A DNA stretch of 64,000 bases from NCBI GenBank assembly GCA_003543215.1, contig DPJD01000001.1, positions 325,936-389,935 on the forward strand. Reading direction: 5' to 3'. Positions 33,546-40,967 of this stretch are shown here, one piece after another. The notes below the pieces were generated by a model. It saw only the letters and a program-made list of their open reading frames with translations, ran no database searches and was not told the DNA's origin. How positions within the stretch are numbered: the first letter of the stretch is position 1; each line of letters begins with the position of its first letter. This DNA comes from Erysipelotrichaceae bacterium. Lineage in GTDB: Bacteria > Bacillota_I > Bacilli_A > Erysipelotrichales > Erysipelotrichaceae. Both the position numbers and the translations under genes were made by a program.

Positions 33546-34376
33546 TTACGCATGCTTTATGAACGTGCCTCTACGTAATTCTTCAAAAGCGTGTTCCAGT
33601 TCACCCCGTGTGTTCATGACGATCGGACCACCAAAGGCCACCGGTTCACGTAAAGGTTCGCCTTCAAACCACATGAAACGCGCATCATCCAAAGCCGTGA
33701 TGGTGACTTTGGTACCTTCATCAAAAAGGACCGCAGATTTTTGTGGTAAGACTTTATCCATATGCTTGAGTTGACTGTTGAAGGTATAAATGAACAAGGT
33801 ATCATTCATGTTCATGGTAAGGGTCAAAGATTGATCCTTTTTTAAACTGATATCCAAGATTCGCGCTTGAACATATTTTGGTTGAATCTTTGGTACCACC
33901 CCATCCACTTCACCGGAGATGACGCGTATCGTATAACCATCTTTCACAATCGGCTCCACATGATCCGCTTGAATGTCCCAATAAGCTGGTTCACACATCT
34001 TGGCTTTCTTCGGTAGATTGATCCAAAGCTGCAGACCCAACATGTGTTGTGTTGGTTTTGGCATCTCTTGATGGATGATGCCAGAACCTGCTGTCATCCA
34101 TTGCGCTTCACCACTGTGAATGACACCCTTATTACCCAAGCTGTCTTGATGCTCAATCATCCCTTCAATCAAATAAGTGAAGGTCTCGATGCCACGATGC
34201 GGATGAAAGGGGAAGCCCGCCACATAATCACTGGGATTATTGGAATCAAAGGCATCCAGCATTAAGAAAGGATCCACATCATAGACATTCTGAGCCCCGA
34301 TGACCCGTGTGAGTTTGACACCCGCCCCATCCTGAGTGGGATGTCCCTGTATGACTTTCTTTACATTGCGTTCCAT
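33546..34376 (-). CDS. Pirin-family bicupin protein
   Basis: 276 residues. Cupin metal ligands are in FPFHPHRGIETFTYLIEG and HSGEAQWMTAGSGIIHQEMP (the HxH...H...E set of pirins), and the C-terminal pirin domain ends GGPIVMNTRGELEHAFEEL. Pirins may oxidise flavonoids or act as redox-linked regulators. I start at 34376 where AATGGAG is upstream; the frame open to 34421 lies within the gene before it. It starts 1 nt after the lipoprotein gene stop, so the two are cotranscribed. Confidence 0.92.
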   Translation of the reverse strand: MERNVKKVIQGHPTQDGAGVKLTRVIGAQNVYDVDPFLMLDAFDSNNPSDYVAGFPFHPHRGIETFTYLIEGMIEHQDSLGNKGVIHSGEAQWMTAGSGIIHQEMPKPTQHMLGLQLWINLPKKAKMCEPAYWDIQADHVEPIVKDGYTIRVISGEVDGVVPKIQPKYVQARILDISLKKDQSLTLTMNMNDTLFIYTFNSQLKHMDKVLPQKSAVLFDEGTKVTITALDDARFMWFEGEPLREPVAFGGPIVMNTRGELEHAFEELRRGTFIKHA

Positions 34377-34377
34377 C

Positions 34378-34710
34378 TTATTTCTCCATTCGATCGATGA
34401 TCTTGAGTTCATACAAATCATTCAAACTGACCAGACCTGCCGCATAGAAATGTTTGACCTTGATGATTTCTTCATCGGATACAAAGAAAATCTGATCACT
34501 TTTCAAGCAGTTGAAATAGTACTGATAATTCGCATCCGTATCCAAGTATTCAATGGCTTCCGCACAAGCAAGCTGATTTTGCTCAATCAAATCATAGATT
34601 GCATAGTCGCCATAAATCGCTTTCGGCTCAAGTTTATCAAAACGTGCAAAAGGATCCGTTCGGTGACAGGATGCTAAGAAAAGAAGTGAAAGTAGAATTA
34701 TTTTACGCAT
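34378..34710 (-). CDS. Small lipoprotein of unknown function
   Basis: 110 residues with a lipobox (LLFLASC). The mature protein is short and charged (FDKLEPKAIYGDYAIYDLIEQNQLACAEAIEYL) with a second half containing SDEEIIKVKHFYAAG. Not recognised. AAGAG lies upstream of ATG 34710; an ATG 5 codons earlier is alternative and overlaps the -10 TATAAT of the minus-strand promoter. Confidence 0.6.
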   Translation of the reverse strand: MRKIILLSLLFLASCHRTDPFARFDKLEPKAIYGDYAIYDLIEQNQLACAEAIEYLDTDANYQYYFNCLKSDQIFFVSDEEIIKVKHFYAAGLVSLNDLYELKIIDRMEK

Positions 34711-34742
34711 GGCTCTTTTTGTCATTATAGCACTTATGCGAT

Positions 34743-34790
34743 GAACGTGGAAAGGAAGAGGAAGCTTCTAGCTCAGGATTAGAGCTCATG
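34743..34790 (+). other. Structured AT/GC-mixed leader-like segment before the permease
   Basis: AACGTGGAAAG is followed by a GAAG...CTTC arm and an AGCTC / GAGCT hairpin (34769-34785). The first part resembles the beginning of the infC leader at 41584. It may be chance. It lies upstream of the promoter of the permease. Confidence 0.3.
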
Positions 34791-34810
34791 TGCAACACAA
34801 AGCAGAGGAG

Positions 34811-34819
34811 TGTTATAAT
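34811..34819 (+). promoter_or_regulatory. Extended -10 of the permease, near-leaderless
   Basis: TGTTATAAT (TG-N-TATAAT), 7 nt before ATG 34827. Transcription would begin at or next to the A of the start codon, giving a leaderless mRNA. No RBS lies at a normal distance. Confidence 0.6.
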
Positions 34820-34826
34820 AAGTCTA

Positions 34827-35543
34827 ATGATCAAGAAACTCAGCATCTACAGCCTTTATTTCGCTCTGTGGCAAGGGATCGCCATGATGGTAAACAGACC
34901 CGTGATTCTTCCAAGCTTTGTGGATGTTTTTTTACGCATATTCAATCTCTTGCTTACCAGTGATTTTTATCTCCATGTGTCCATGACGCTTATCCGTGTC
35001 ATCCAAGGTACAGCTTTAGCCTTTATTTTGGCTTTGATTGTGGCCCTCATGACCCATGAATCCAAGCTCCTTAAAGATCTTCTAAGTCCACTTATCCTCA
35101 TCACAAAAACCATCCCCAACATCACTTACATTCTCTTGGTTCTCATTTGGTTCGCTCGTGAATTATCAGTGATTGCGGTTAGTTTCTTAATCCTATTTCC
35201 CGTTCTCTACAGTCAATTCAAGACAGGCTTGGATCAGATCAATCCAGAATTGATCGAACTCTTCAAACTTTATCCTGAAGGTTTGATACATAAGGTGAGT
35301 AAAGTCTTGGTTCCACTCATCAAACCTTATCTCTTTGCAGGCTTAAAGAATGGTCTTTCCTTAGGGTTCAAAGTCGGTGTCATGGCTGAGATTCTCGGCC
35401 AAGTTCAACCCGGTCTAGGCTATTTGATGCACATCGCACGCATGAATTTCGAAACGACCGATCTCTTCGCCTATACCGCCATTATGATTCTTGTGGTGGT
35501 GATCATTGAGAAGGGAATCGACCTCTTTTTAATCAAAAAATAG
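34827..35543 (+). CDS. ABC transporter permease (SsuC/TauC/ThiX-like), orphan
   Basis: 238 residues, about six membrane helices. The EAA-type loop that contacts the ATPase is around FKLYPEGLIHKVSKVLVPLIKPYLFAGLKNG; VMAEILGQVQPGLGYLMHIA is conserved in the nitrate/sulfonate/taurine and thiamine-precursor permeases. No ATPase or binding protein is adjacent. The NMT1-like lipoprotein at 9898 could be its partner. The chosen ATG lies behind an extended -10 with no RBS; a frame from 34788 would include the promoter. Confidence 0.85.
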   Translation: MIKKLSIYSLYFALWQGIAMMVNRPVILPSFVDVFLRIFNLLLTSDFYLHVSMTLIRVIQGTALAFILALIVALMTHESKLLKDLLSPLILITKTIPNITYILLVLIWFARELSVIAVSFLILFPVLYSQFKTGLDQINPELIELFKLYPEGLIHKVSKVLVPLIKPYLFAGLKNGLSLGFKVGVMAEILGQVQPGLGYLMHIARMNFETTDLFAYTAIMILVVVIIEKGIDLFLIKK

Positions 35544-35545
35544 CT

Positions 35546-35567
35546 TAAGTGCAAAAAAGTGGCAAAA
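35546..35567 (+). repeat. Short repeat, copy 1
   Basis: TAAGTGCAAAAAAGTGGCAA followed by AA, just after the permease stop. Two more copies occur at 36411 and 36444, upstream of the DUF4143 ATPase. This copy differs by one base (A for G). Confidence 0.75.
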
Positions 35568-35692
35568 CCACAATTTTACACAAAGTTAAATATTCAAGTT
35601 TGTTGAAGATATGATGTGTTGATTAATTAACATGTATAAAAACATGCTTATAATGTTTTTGTCGTGTATAATAATTTAAAGGAGCCTATAAT

Positions 35693-35938
35693 ATGCCAAA
35701 TATAAAACCGATCTCTGATTTAAGAAACTATACTGAAGTTTTAAGTGAAGTACATGAAGACAGTCCGGTATATCTAACGCGTAATGGACGAGGTGAGTAT
35801 GTCATCATTAAACTTCAAGAATTGGACAAATTGAAAGCAAGAATCCAACTTTTAGAAAAACTTGCGGAAGGTGAAGCTTCTGTTCAAGATAAAGCTTGGA
35901 TCAGTGTAGATGATGTCAATAAAATGCTTGGGTTGTAA
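35693..35938 (+). CDS. Phd/YefM-type antitoxin
   Basis: 81 residues. IKPISDLRNYTEVLSEVHEDSPVYLTRNGRGEYVIIKLQEL is the DNA-binding antitoxin domain of the Phd/YefM family. The C-terminal half (about 55-81) would bind the toxin. It is intact, with TATAAT at 35667-35672 and GGAG before the ATG. The toxin gene 3 nt downstream is broken, so it may now act only as a repressor. Confidence 0.88.
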   Translation: MPNIKPISDLRNYTEVLSEVHEDSPVYLTRNGRGEYVIIKLQELDKLKARIQLLEKLAEGEASVQDKAWISVDDVNKMLGL

Positions 35939-35941
35939 AGC

Positions 35942-36243
35942 ATGTATATAATTGATTTCTCGATATCAGCTTTAGAGGACTTAAGAAACATAAAATTTTA
36001 TCTTGAAGAGAACTATGGAGAAAGTGTAGCTTTGGGGAAAATACGAGAAATATCAATAAGAGTTCGTAGACTCGAACAATTCCCTTTAGCCGGGTTTCTT
36101 TATCGAACTTGGTGAAATCTAGTCTAAATTATCGGTATTTGGTTGTAGAAAAGAATTATGTCTTTTATCGAATCGATAATAATCGAATAAAAATTATTAG
36201 AATGCTAAATGAACGTCAGGACTTCATTAAGCTGTTATTCTAG
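35942..36243 (+). pseudogene. RelE/ParE-type toxin gene broken by one frameshift
   Basis: The first part (57 codons, 35942-36115) reads MYIIDFSISALEDLRNIKFY... and stops soon after FPLAGFLYRTW. A one-base shift at about 36107-36112 lets the rest continue (from 36112: VKSSLNYRYLVVEKNYVFYRI, then IKIIRMLNERQDF to a stop at 36243). Together these are a normal RelE/ParE toxin of about 100 residues, including the C-terminal strand. One base is missing near ACTTGG. Programmed frameshifting or a sequencing error are the alternatives. Confidence 0.85.
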
Positions 36244-36312
36244 TTTAGATAAGAGACTTTATCATCAATACGATATTTATGAATGTGTAAGTAAAAGGAC
36301 ATACCCTCAGTT

Positions 36313-36328
36313 ATGCCCACTCGGGCAT
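36313..36328. repeat. Hairpin in the spacer after the TA locus
   Basis: ATGCCC / GGGCAT with loop ACTC, no T run. It is flanked by the partly repeated CATACCCTCA and CATGCCCTCA. Confidence 0.5.
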
Positions 36329-36410
36329 GCCCTCATTCTAGTGAATAATTAATAATTGCTCTTCTTAGAGAAACGCTTAACCTATTAGTTTAAATTGATT
36401 AGAAATTGAT

Positions 36411-36433
36411 TAAGTGCAGAAAAGTGGCAAAAA
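36411..36433 (+). repeat. Short repeat, copy 2
   Basis: TAAGTGCAGAAAAGTGGCAA plus three A, 33 bp (start to start) before copy 3. Confidence 0.85.
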
Positions 36434-36443
36434 CATCAAAATA

Positions 36444-36463
36444 TAAGTGCAGAAAAGTGGCAA
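36444..36463 (+). repeat. Short repeat, copy 3, over the -35 region of the ATPase gene
   Basis: TAAGTGCAGAAAAGTGGCAA. It ends 6 nt before the extended -10 TGATATAAT of the DUF4143 ATPase gene, so it covers the -35 position. It could be an operator. Confidence 0.85.
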
Positions 36464-36465
36464 TA

Positions 36466-36474
36466 TGATATAAT
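36466..36474 (+). promoter_or_regulatory. Extended -10 of the ATPase gene, leaderless
   Basis: TGATATAAT, 6 nt before ATG 36481. No RBS exists between them. Confidence 0.7.
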
Positions 36475-36480
36475 AATGCC

Positions 36481-37788
36481 ATGAAACGTCACTTAAGCTC
36501 TGAACTCTTAAAATGGAAGCATCGTTCGAATCGTAGACCCTTGATTTTGCAAGGCGCTCGTCAGGTTGGCAAGACGTACTTGTTGAATGAATTTGGAAGA
36601 GAACATTATCAGAATGTCGCTTATTTCAATTTCGAGAGTCAATCGAGTCTAGTTGATATTTTTAAGTTTGATTTCAATCCTGAACGGATTATTAAAGCTT
36701 TATCTTTTAGTTCAAGAGTGAGCATCGTGCCAGAATCGACATTGATCATTTTTGATGAAGTACAAGCCTGTGAAGAAGCTTTAACAAGTTTGAAGTACTT
36801 CGCAGAAGATGCTCCTGATTATCATATAATCGCTTCAGGTAGTCTTTTGGGTATCGCGGTTAATCGAAAAAAGTTTGCTTTTCCAGTGGGTAAAGTGGAT
36901 TTAATGACATTGTATCCCTTAAGCTTTGAAGAGTTTCTTTGGGCTATGCAGGAATTTGAACTGATTGAGAGAATTCAAGCATCCTATAAAACTATGTCGG
37001 AAATGGCTGTACCTTATCATCAAATCGCTAATGAGAAGTTATTAGAGTATTGGGTGGTTGGAGGGATGCCGGCAGTTGTGAAAACATATCTAGAAACTCA
37101 AGATATGAATTTGGTTCGTAACGAACAGAACGTTATTTTGAACACATATCTTATGGATATGTCCAAATACAGTTCACCGAGCGAAGTTCGTAAAACCAAA
37201 ATGATCTATCAACAAATCAGTTCACAATTGACGAAAGCAAACAAGAAATTTAAGTACAGCTCATTAAAAACCGGTGGTCGACAACGAGAATTCGAAGGAT
37301 CAATCGAATGGTTAACAAGTACAGGGATCATGAGTCAAGTGTTTAGAATTGACCAAATCAAGCATCCGTTAAGTATTTATCAAAATGTGGAAAGCTTTAA
37401 GGCTTTTGCCTCTGATACAGGCCTATTATGCGCCATTGCTCAGGTGCATCCTGAATTGATTCTGTTTCAAGACCAGAGCATTTCAGACTTCAAGGGTGGT
37501 TTGGTTGAAAACTATGTAGCGAATCAATTCACAAATATGGCGATAAACCATTTCTATTGGACTTCAGAGGGTAGGGCTGAAGTTGATTTCATTATTGAGT
37601 ATAAAAATAGGATCATTCCAGTCGAAGTGAAGTCATCTGAAAACGTTCGATCACGAAGTCTATCCATATATAAAGAACGATTCGAACCAAACCAACTGAT
37701 TCGATTATCGCTTCGTAATTTTGGCCTAGAAGGCAATTTGAAAAGCATCCCGCTTTATGCTGTATTTTGCCTAAAAAAGAGCGATTAA
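36481..37788 (+). CDS. AAA ATPase with C-terminal DUF4143
   Basis: 435 residues. An N-terminal AAA_14 domain (Walker A LQGARQVGKTYLL, Walker B LIIFDEVQACEEAL, sensor IIASGSLLG) is followed by a DUF4143 domain. The latter ends in AEVDFIIEYKNRIIPVEVKS, which is a PD-(D/E)xK-like nuclease core. These proteins are common, often in many copies and often horizontally acquired, but their function is unknown. The start lies behind an extended -10 without RBS. Copies of a short repeat lie directly upstream. Confidence 0.9.
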   Translation: MKRHLSSELLKWKHRSNRRPLILQGARQVGKTYLLNEFGREHYQNVAYFNFESQSSLVDIFKFDFNPERIIKALSFSSRVSIVPESTLIIFDEVQACEEALTSLKYFAEDAPDYHIIASGSLLGIAVNRKKFAFPVGKVDLMTLYPLSFEEFLWAMQEFELIERIQASYKTMSEMAVPYHQIANEKLLEYWVVGGMPAVVKTYLETQDMNLVRNEQNVILNTYLMDMSKYSSPSEVRKTKMIYQQISSQLTKANKKFKYSSLKTGGRQREFEGSIEWLTSTGIMSQVFRIDQIKHPLSIYQNVESFKAFASDTGLLCAIAQVHPELILFQDQSISDFKGGLVENYVANQFTNMAINHFYWTSEGRAEVDFIIEYKNRIIPVEVKSSENVRSRSLSIYKERFEPNQLIRLSLRNFGLEGNLKSIPLYAVFCLKKSD

Positions 37789-37793
37789 ACCAT

Positions 37794-37815
37794 TAAAAAA
37801 GAACCGAAGTTCTTT
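37794..37815. terminator. Terminator between ATPase and proS
   Basis: Stem AAAGAAC / GTTCTTT, loop CGAA. A run of A on the plus strand gives a T run for proS transcripts; a T-rich tract serves the plus strand. Confidence 0.8.
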
Positions 37816-37816
37816 C

Positions 37817-39511
37817 TTAATCATTGAGTTTAGAATTCACAAAATCCAAGACTTCATCGATGTTCACCAGTTGAACATCTTTTTCATTGCGTAACTTGAC
37901 TTCAACTTGTCCGTTCTCAATCGTTTTACCTACCGTGATTCGTACAGGTACACCAATCAAGTCCATATCATTGAATTTAACCCCAGCACGCTCGTCTCGA
38001 TCATCCAAGATGACATCGACTTTTGCTTTTTGAAGTTGTGTATAAAGACTGTTTGCTAAATCGTTCTGAGCTTCTACCTTGGTGTTGATCACAACGATCG
38101 CCACTTGGTAAGGCGCAACTTCCTTTGGCCATACGATGCCAAAATCATCATGGTGTTGTTCGACGATGGCAGCCATGCATCGACCAGGACCAATACCATA
38201 AGATCCCATAATGACCGGATTGAGTTGATTGTTTTTATCCAAGTAGTTTAAGCCCAAAGCTTTTGCATACTTGTCGCCAAGTTTGAAGATATTGCCGATT
38301 TCAATCCCTTTTGAGAATGTGATGCGTCCTTCGTTACACTTCGGACAGACATCGCCTTCCTTGATATTGCGAATATCAGCGAAGGTGTGAACTTTGAAAT
38401 CGGAGAGGTTGACGTTTTTGAGGTGATAGTCGGATTTGTTGGCCCCAACCAAGAAATTGGACATCGATTTGATGCGTAGATCGGCGATGACTTTGAGCGT
38501 TGTGTTCACAGGACCTGCGAATCCTACTTTGGCATTGGTCAAACGAACCACATCATCATTCTCTGCCAAGACAACCGTTTGTGCATTGAAGAGCTTTTGG
38601 AGTTTGACTTCATTGATCTCATCATCACTACGAACCATGATCAGATAGAATTCATCATCGATCTTGTAGATCATGGATTTGGTCATCTTCTCGAGGGGAA
38701 TGTTGTAGTTATCGACCAAGTCTTTGATTTTACCAACATTTGGGGTATAGAGTTCTTCCAGTGTCATTGGAACTTCAAGTTCCAATGGCACTTCTACACA
38801 CTCCGCAACTTCCAAATTGGATGCATAATCACAGTGATCACACAAAACCAAAGTATCTTCACCGATATCGGTTACGGCTTGGAACTCTTCAGAGAGAAGA
38901 CCCCCCATGACACCGGTATCCGCACGTACGACTTTATAATCCAAGCCCATACGATCGAAGGAATTGCGATACGCTTTATCCATCTTGCGATAGGAGACTT
39001 CCAAACCATCCAAATCCGCATCAAAGGAATACGCATCCTTCATGATGAATTCACGCACACGGATCAAACCGAAACGAGGACGCGGTTCATCTCTGAACTT
39101 GGTTTGAAATTGGTAGATATTGAAAGGGAGATCCTTATAGGACTTCACATTGCTTTGTGCTGCCATCAAGAATAATTCTTCATGGGTAGGACCTAAGACG
39201 AAAGGTTTACCAAAACGATCCTTTAAAGAAAACATACTGGAGCCGATCAAAGCACGACGTCCACTTTGCTCATAAATTTCTTCTGGAATCAAAGCAGGCA
39301 TCAAGACTTCTTGTGCGCCACTGTTGTCCATTTCCTCACGGATGATCTTCTCGATCTTCTTAAGCACACGATAGCCTAAAGGAAGATACATATAGATACC
39401 GGAAGAATTCTTTTTGATCATCCCACTGCGAACAAGGAGATTGCCACTCAAGGAATCTTCATCTTTAACGTTCTCACGTAGGGTATAAAAATAGCTGTTT
39501 TTAAGTTTCAT
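37817..39511 (-). CDS. proS: Prolyl-tRNA synthetase (bacterial type, with INS editing domain)
   Basis: 564 residues. Class II enzyme that charges tRNA-Pro. Motif 1 is near SGIYMYLPLGYRVLKKIE, motif 2 in FQTKFRDEPRPRFGLIRVREF and motif 3 in MGSYGIGPGR. A large insertion (about 220-400) between motifs 2 and 3 is the Ala-tRNA editing domain. A C-terminal anticodon-binding domain follows. I start at the ATG at 39511, 6 nt after GAGG. Just upstream, TATAAT on the minus strand gives a short leader; no T-box is present, unlike thrS. Confidence 0.96.
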   Translation of the reverse strand: MKLKNSYFYTLRENVKDEDSLSGNLLVRSGMIKKNSSGIYMYLPLGYRVLKKIEKIIREEMDNSGAQEVLMPALIPEEIYEQSGRRALIGSSMFSLKDRFGKPFVLGPTHEELFLMAAQSNVKSYKDLPFNIYQFQTKFRDEPRPRFGLIRVREFIMKDAYSFDADLDGLEVSYRKMDKAYRNSFDRMGLDYKVVRADTGVMGGLLSEEFQAVTDIGEDTLVLCDHCDYASNLEVAECVEVPLELEVPMTLEELYTPNVGKIKDLVDNYNIPLEKMTKSMIYKIDDEFYLIMVRSDDEINEVKLQKLFNAQTVVLAENDDVVRLTNAKVGFAGPVNTTLKVIADLRIKSMSNFLVGANKSDYHLKNVNLSDFKVHTFADIRNIKEGDVCPKCNEGRITFSKGIEIGNIFKLGDKYAKALGLNYLDKNNQLNPVIMGSYGIGPGRCMAAIVEQHHDDFGIVWPKEVAPYQVAIVVINTKVEAQNDLANSLYTQLQKAKVDVILDDRDERAGVKFNDMDLIGVPVRITVGKTIENGQVEVKLRNEKDVQLVNIDEVLDFVNSKLND

Positions 39512-39705
39512 ATCAGACCTCTGAATCATTTGGTATTATAGCATATTCACAAGACTGTGAAAGGGTGTATTGCTTGTTAGACAAAACGAAAATGACATGA
39601 AAATAGCATATTTTCATTGAATCGGACTGTTAATCCATTGTTTTTGGTGTAAAATGAGATTAAAGAATTGTTATCACAATAATGACAACAGAAAGAGGCA
39701 CAAAC

Positions 39706-40515
39706 ATGTTTGAAGAGCTTATGCATGCATCCTTTGATGGGACCCTTTTACGTCTGCGAAAAGACAAGGTAGACAACCCAAAAGCTATCGTCGTCATCGC
39801 CCATGGCCTATGTGAACACTTGAACCGCTATGACTATGTCACAGAACAACTCAATGCGAATGGTTTCAGTGTGTATCGCTACGATCAACGTGGACATGGC
39901 AAGTCGGAAGGTGCGAAGGTATTCTTCAGTGACTATAAAGAAATGGCAGAGGACTGCAACAGTGTGTTCAATTTGGCAGCGCTTGAGAATCCAAGCTCAA
40001 AGATTTTCATCTTAGGACACAGCATGGGAGGTGAAACCGTAAGTTTATTTGGAACACTCTTTCCAAAGCATGCGGATGGTTTCATCCTATCGGGTGCTTT
40101 GACTCGCTATAACAACCCTCTGATGGGCAAAGATTTCCCCATTCCAGCACCTGTTGATCAGTATGTAGAAAACGGTTTGAGTGATGGCGTCTGCAGCGAT
40201 CCTGCGGTTGTGGAAGCGTATGTGAAGGATCCCTTGGTTGAGAAGAAGATCTCCATTGGTCTAATCAATGAAATCTATAAAGCTGTGCAGTTTCTAAAAG
40301 AACACCCACAGGACTTTGTGGATCCTGTGCTTATCTTGCATGGGGCAAATGATGGTTTGGTTTCCTATAAAGATTCTTTGACTTTCTTTGATGAAATCGC
40401 ATCCGAAGATAAAGGTCTTCAGATTTATCCAAAACTCTTTCATGAAATCTTGAACGAACCGACGAAAGACGAAGTCATCGCCGATATCGTGTTGTGGCTC
40501 AATAAACATCTATAG
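39706..40515 (+). CDS. Alpha/beta hydrolase, monoacylglycerol-lipase-like
   Basis: 269 residues. The nucleophile elbow is ILGHSMGGETVSLFG, the oxyanion region VVIAHGLCEHLNRYDYVTEQL, and the late Asp and His are in ILHGANDGLVSY and KLFHEILNEPTKD. This matches the serine aminopeptidase/S33 group of monoacylglycerol lipases. It is cytosolic, with no signal peptide. Start 39706 has AAAGAGG 8 nt upstream. Substrate unknown. Confidence 0.9.
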   Translation: MFEELMHASFDGTLLRLRKDKVDNPKAIVVIAHGLCEHLNRYDYVTEQLNANGFSVYRYDQRGHGKSEGAKVFFSDYKEMAEDCNSVFNLAALENPSSKIFILGHSMGGETVSLFGTLFPKHADGFILSGALTRYNNPLMGKDFPIPAPVDQYVENGLSDGVCSDPAVVEAYVKDPLVEKKISIGLINEIYKAVQFLKEHPQDFVDPVLILHGANDGLVSYKDSLTFFDEIASEDKGLQIYPKLFHEILNEPTKDEVIADIVLWLNKHL

Positions 40516-40770
40516 TTTTAAATAAAAATGGGAATAATGGATTATATCGACAAACTACACAACGCCAGCATCTAATCCATTAAAACAATACGCTTAGAAC
40601 CTAATGTTTAAAAACCGAATTAAGCAGAGTCTTACTTAGGTATAAGGCGAATATCGTCTCACTCGTTCCACTTATGTTTAATGATAATGATATCAGTGGC
40701 TGTTGTATCTTCAGAAGTAGCTCATTTGCGTGGGTTGAAAGTACATTGAAATTGAACTTTATCTCAAGTG
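40516..40770. other. Intergenic region, holds a 10-bp inverted repeat
   Basis: No gene seen. TAATGGATTA (40535-40544) and TAATCCATTA (40573-40582) form a perfect inverted repeat with a 28-nt loop and no T run; it may be a weak terminator of the hydrolase gene. The remainder leads to the promoter of the type III locus. Confidence 0.6.
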
Positions 40771-40775
40771 ATGAA

Positions 40776-40804
40776 TTGACTGATAAACCCGACTAGGGTA
40801 TTAT
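40776..40804 (+). promoter_or_regulatory. Promoter of the type III antitoxin RNA
   Basis: TTGACT (40776-40781) and TATTAT (40799-40804), 17 nt apart, placing the start near 40811, immediately before the first repeat. Confidence 0.65.
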
Positions 40805-40817
40805 ACTAGTACAAGAA

Positions 40818-40920
40818 TTCAAATGGTTGTCGCTCCCTGATATGCGACTTATAAATGGTCAGGTTCAAATGTCTGTCGCTTCTCGATATGCGACTCAAAA
40901 GAGATCGAGTTCTAATTTTT
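40818..40920 (+). ncRNA. Type III (CptI-like) antitoxin RNA repeats
   Basis: Two direct repeats of exactly 46 nt start with TTCAAATG at 40818 and 40864; a third, partial unit begins at 40910 (TTCTAAT). About 34 of 46 bases agree. Each contains GTCGCT...GATATGCGACT, so each can form a GTCGC / GCGAC hairpin. They are followed by an intrinsic terminator and then the toxin gene, the standard layout of type III loci. Each repeat would be cut out by the toxin and form a pseudoknot that inhibits it. Confidence 0.8.
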
Positions 40921-40957
40921 AGGCTCTAGCCATCATAAGCTAGAGCCTTATCTTTAT
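40920..40957 (+). terminator. Terminator between antitoxin RNA and toxin
   Basis: Stem AGGCTCTAGC / GCTAGAGCCT (40921-40930, 40939-40948), then TATCTTTATT. It sets the excess of RNA antitoxin over toxin mRNA. Confidence 0.9.
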
Positions 40958-40967
40958 TGAGGGAAAC

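Noticed and set aside
34743..34790. Riboswitch (TPP or SAM) before the permease
   Set aside because: No conserved core of either class, and the predicted promoter lies downstream of it.
36411..36463. CRISPR or transposon ends for the 20-bp repeat
   Set aside because: Only three copies, same orientation, no transposase or flanking target duplication seen.
36481..37788. IstB-type or transposon helper ATPase
   Set aside because: C-terminal DUF4143 with VEVKS core and no transposase partner.
38579..39175. 198-codon plus-strand frame inside proS
   Set aside because: Antisense shadow of the conserved proS coding sequence.
39530..39681. T-box in front of proS
   Set aside because: No GGTGGTACCGCG-like sequence; the promoter TATAAT is only about 25 nt from the start.
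40818..40920. CRISPR array
   Set aside because: Only two to three imperfect 46-nt units, no unique spacers, no cas genes; the repeat is contiguous and ends in a terminator before a toxin gene.
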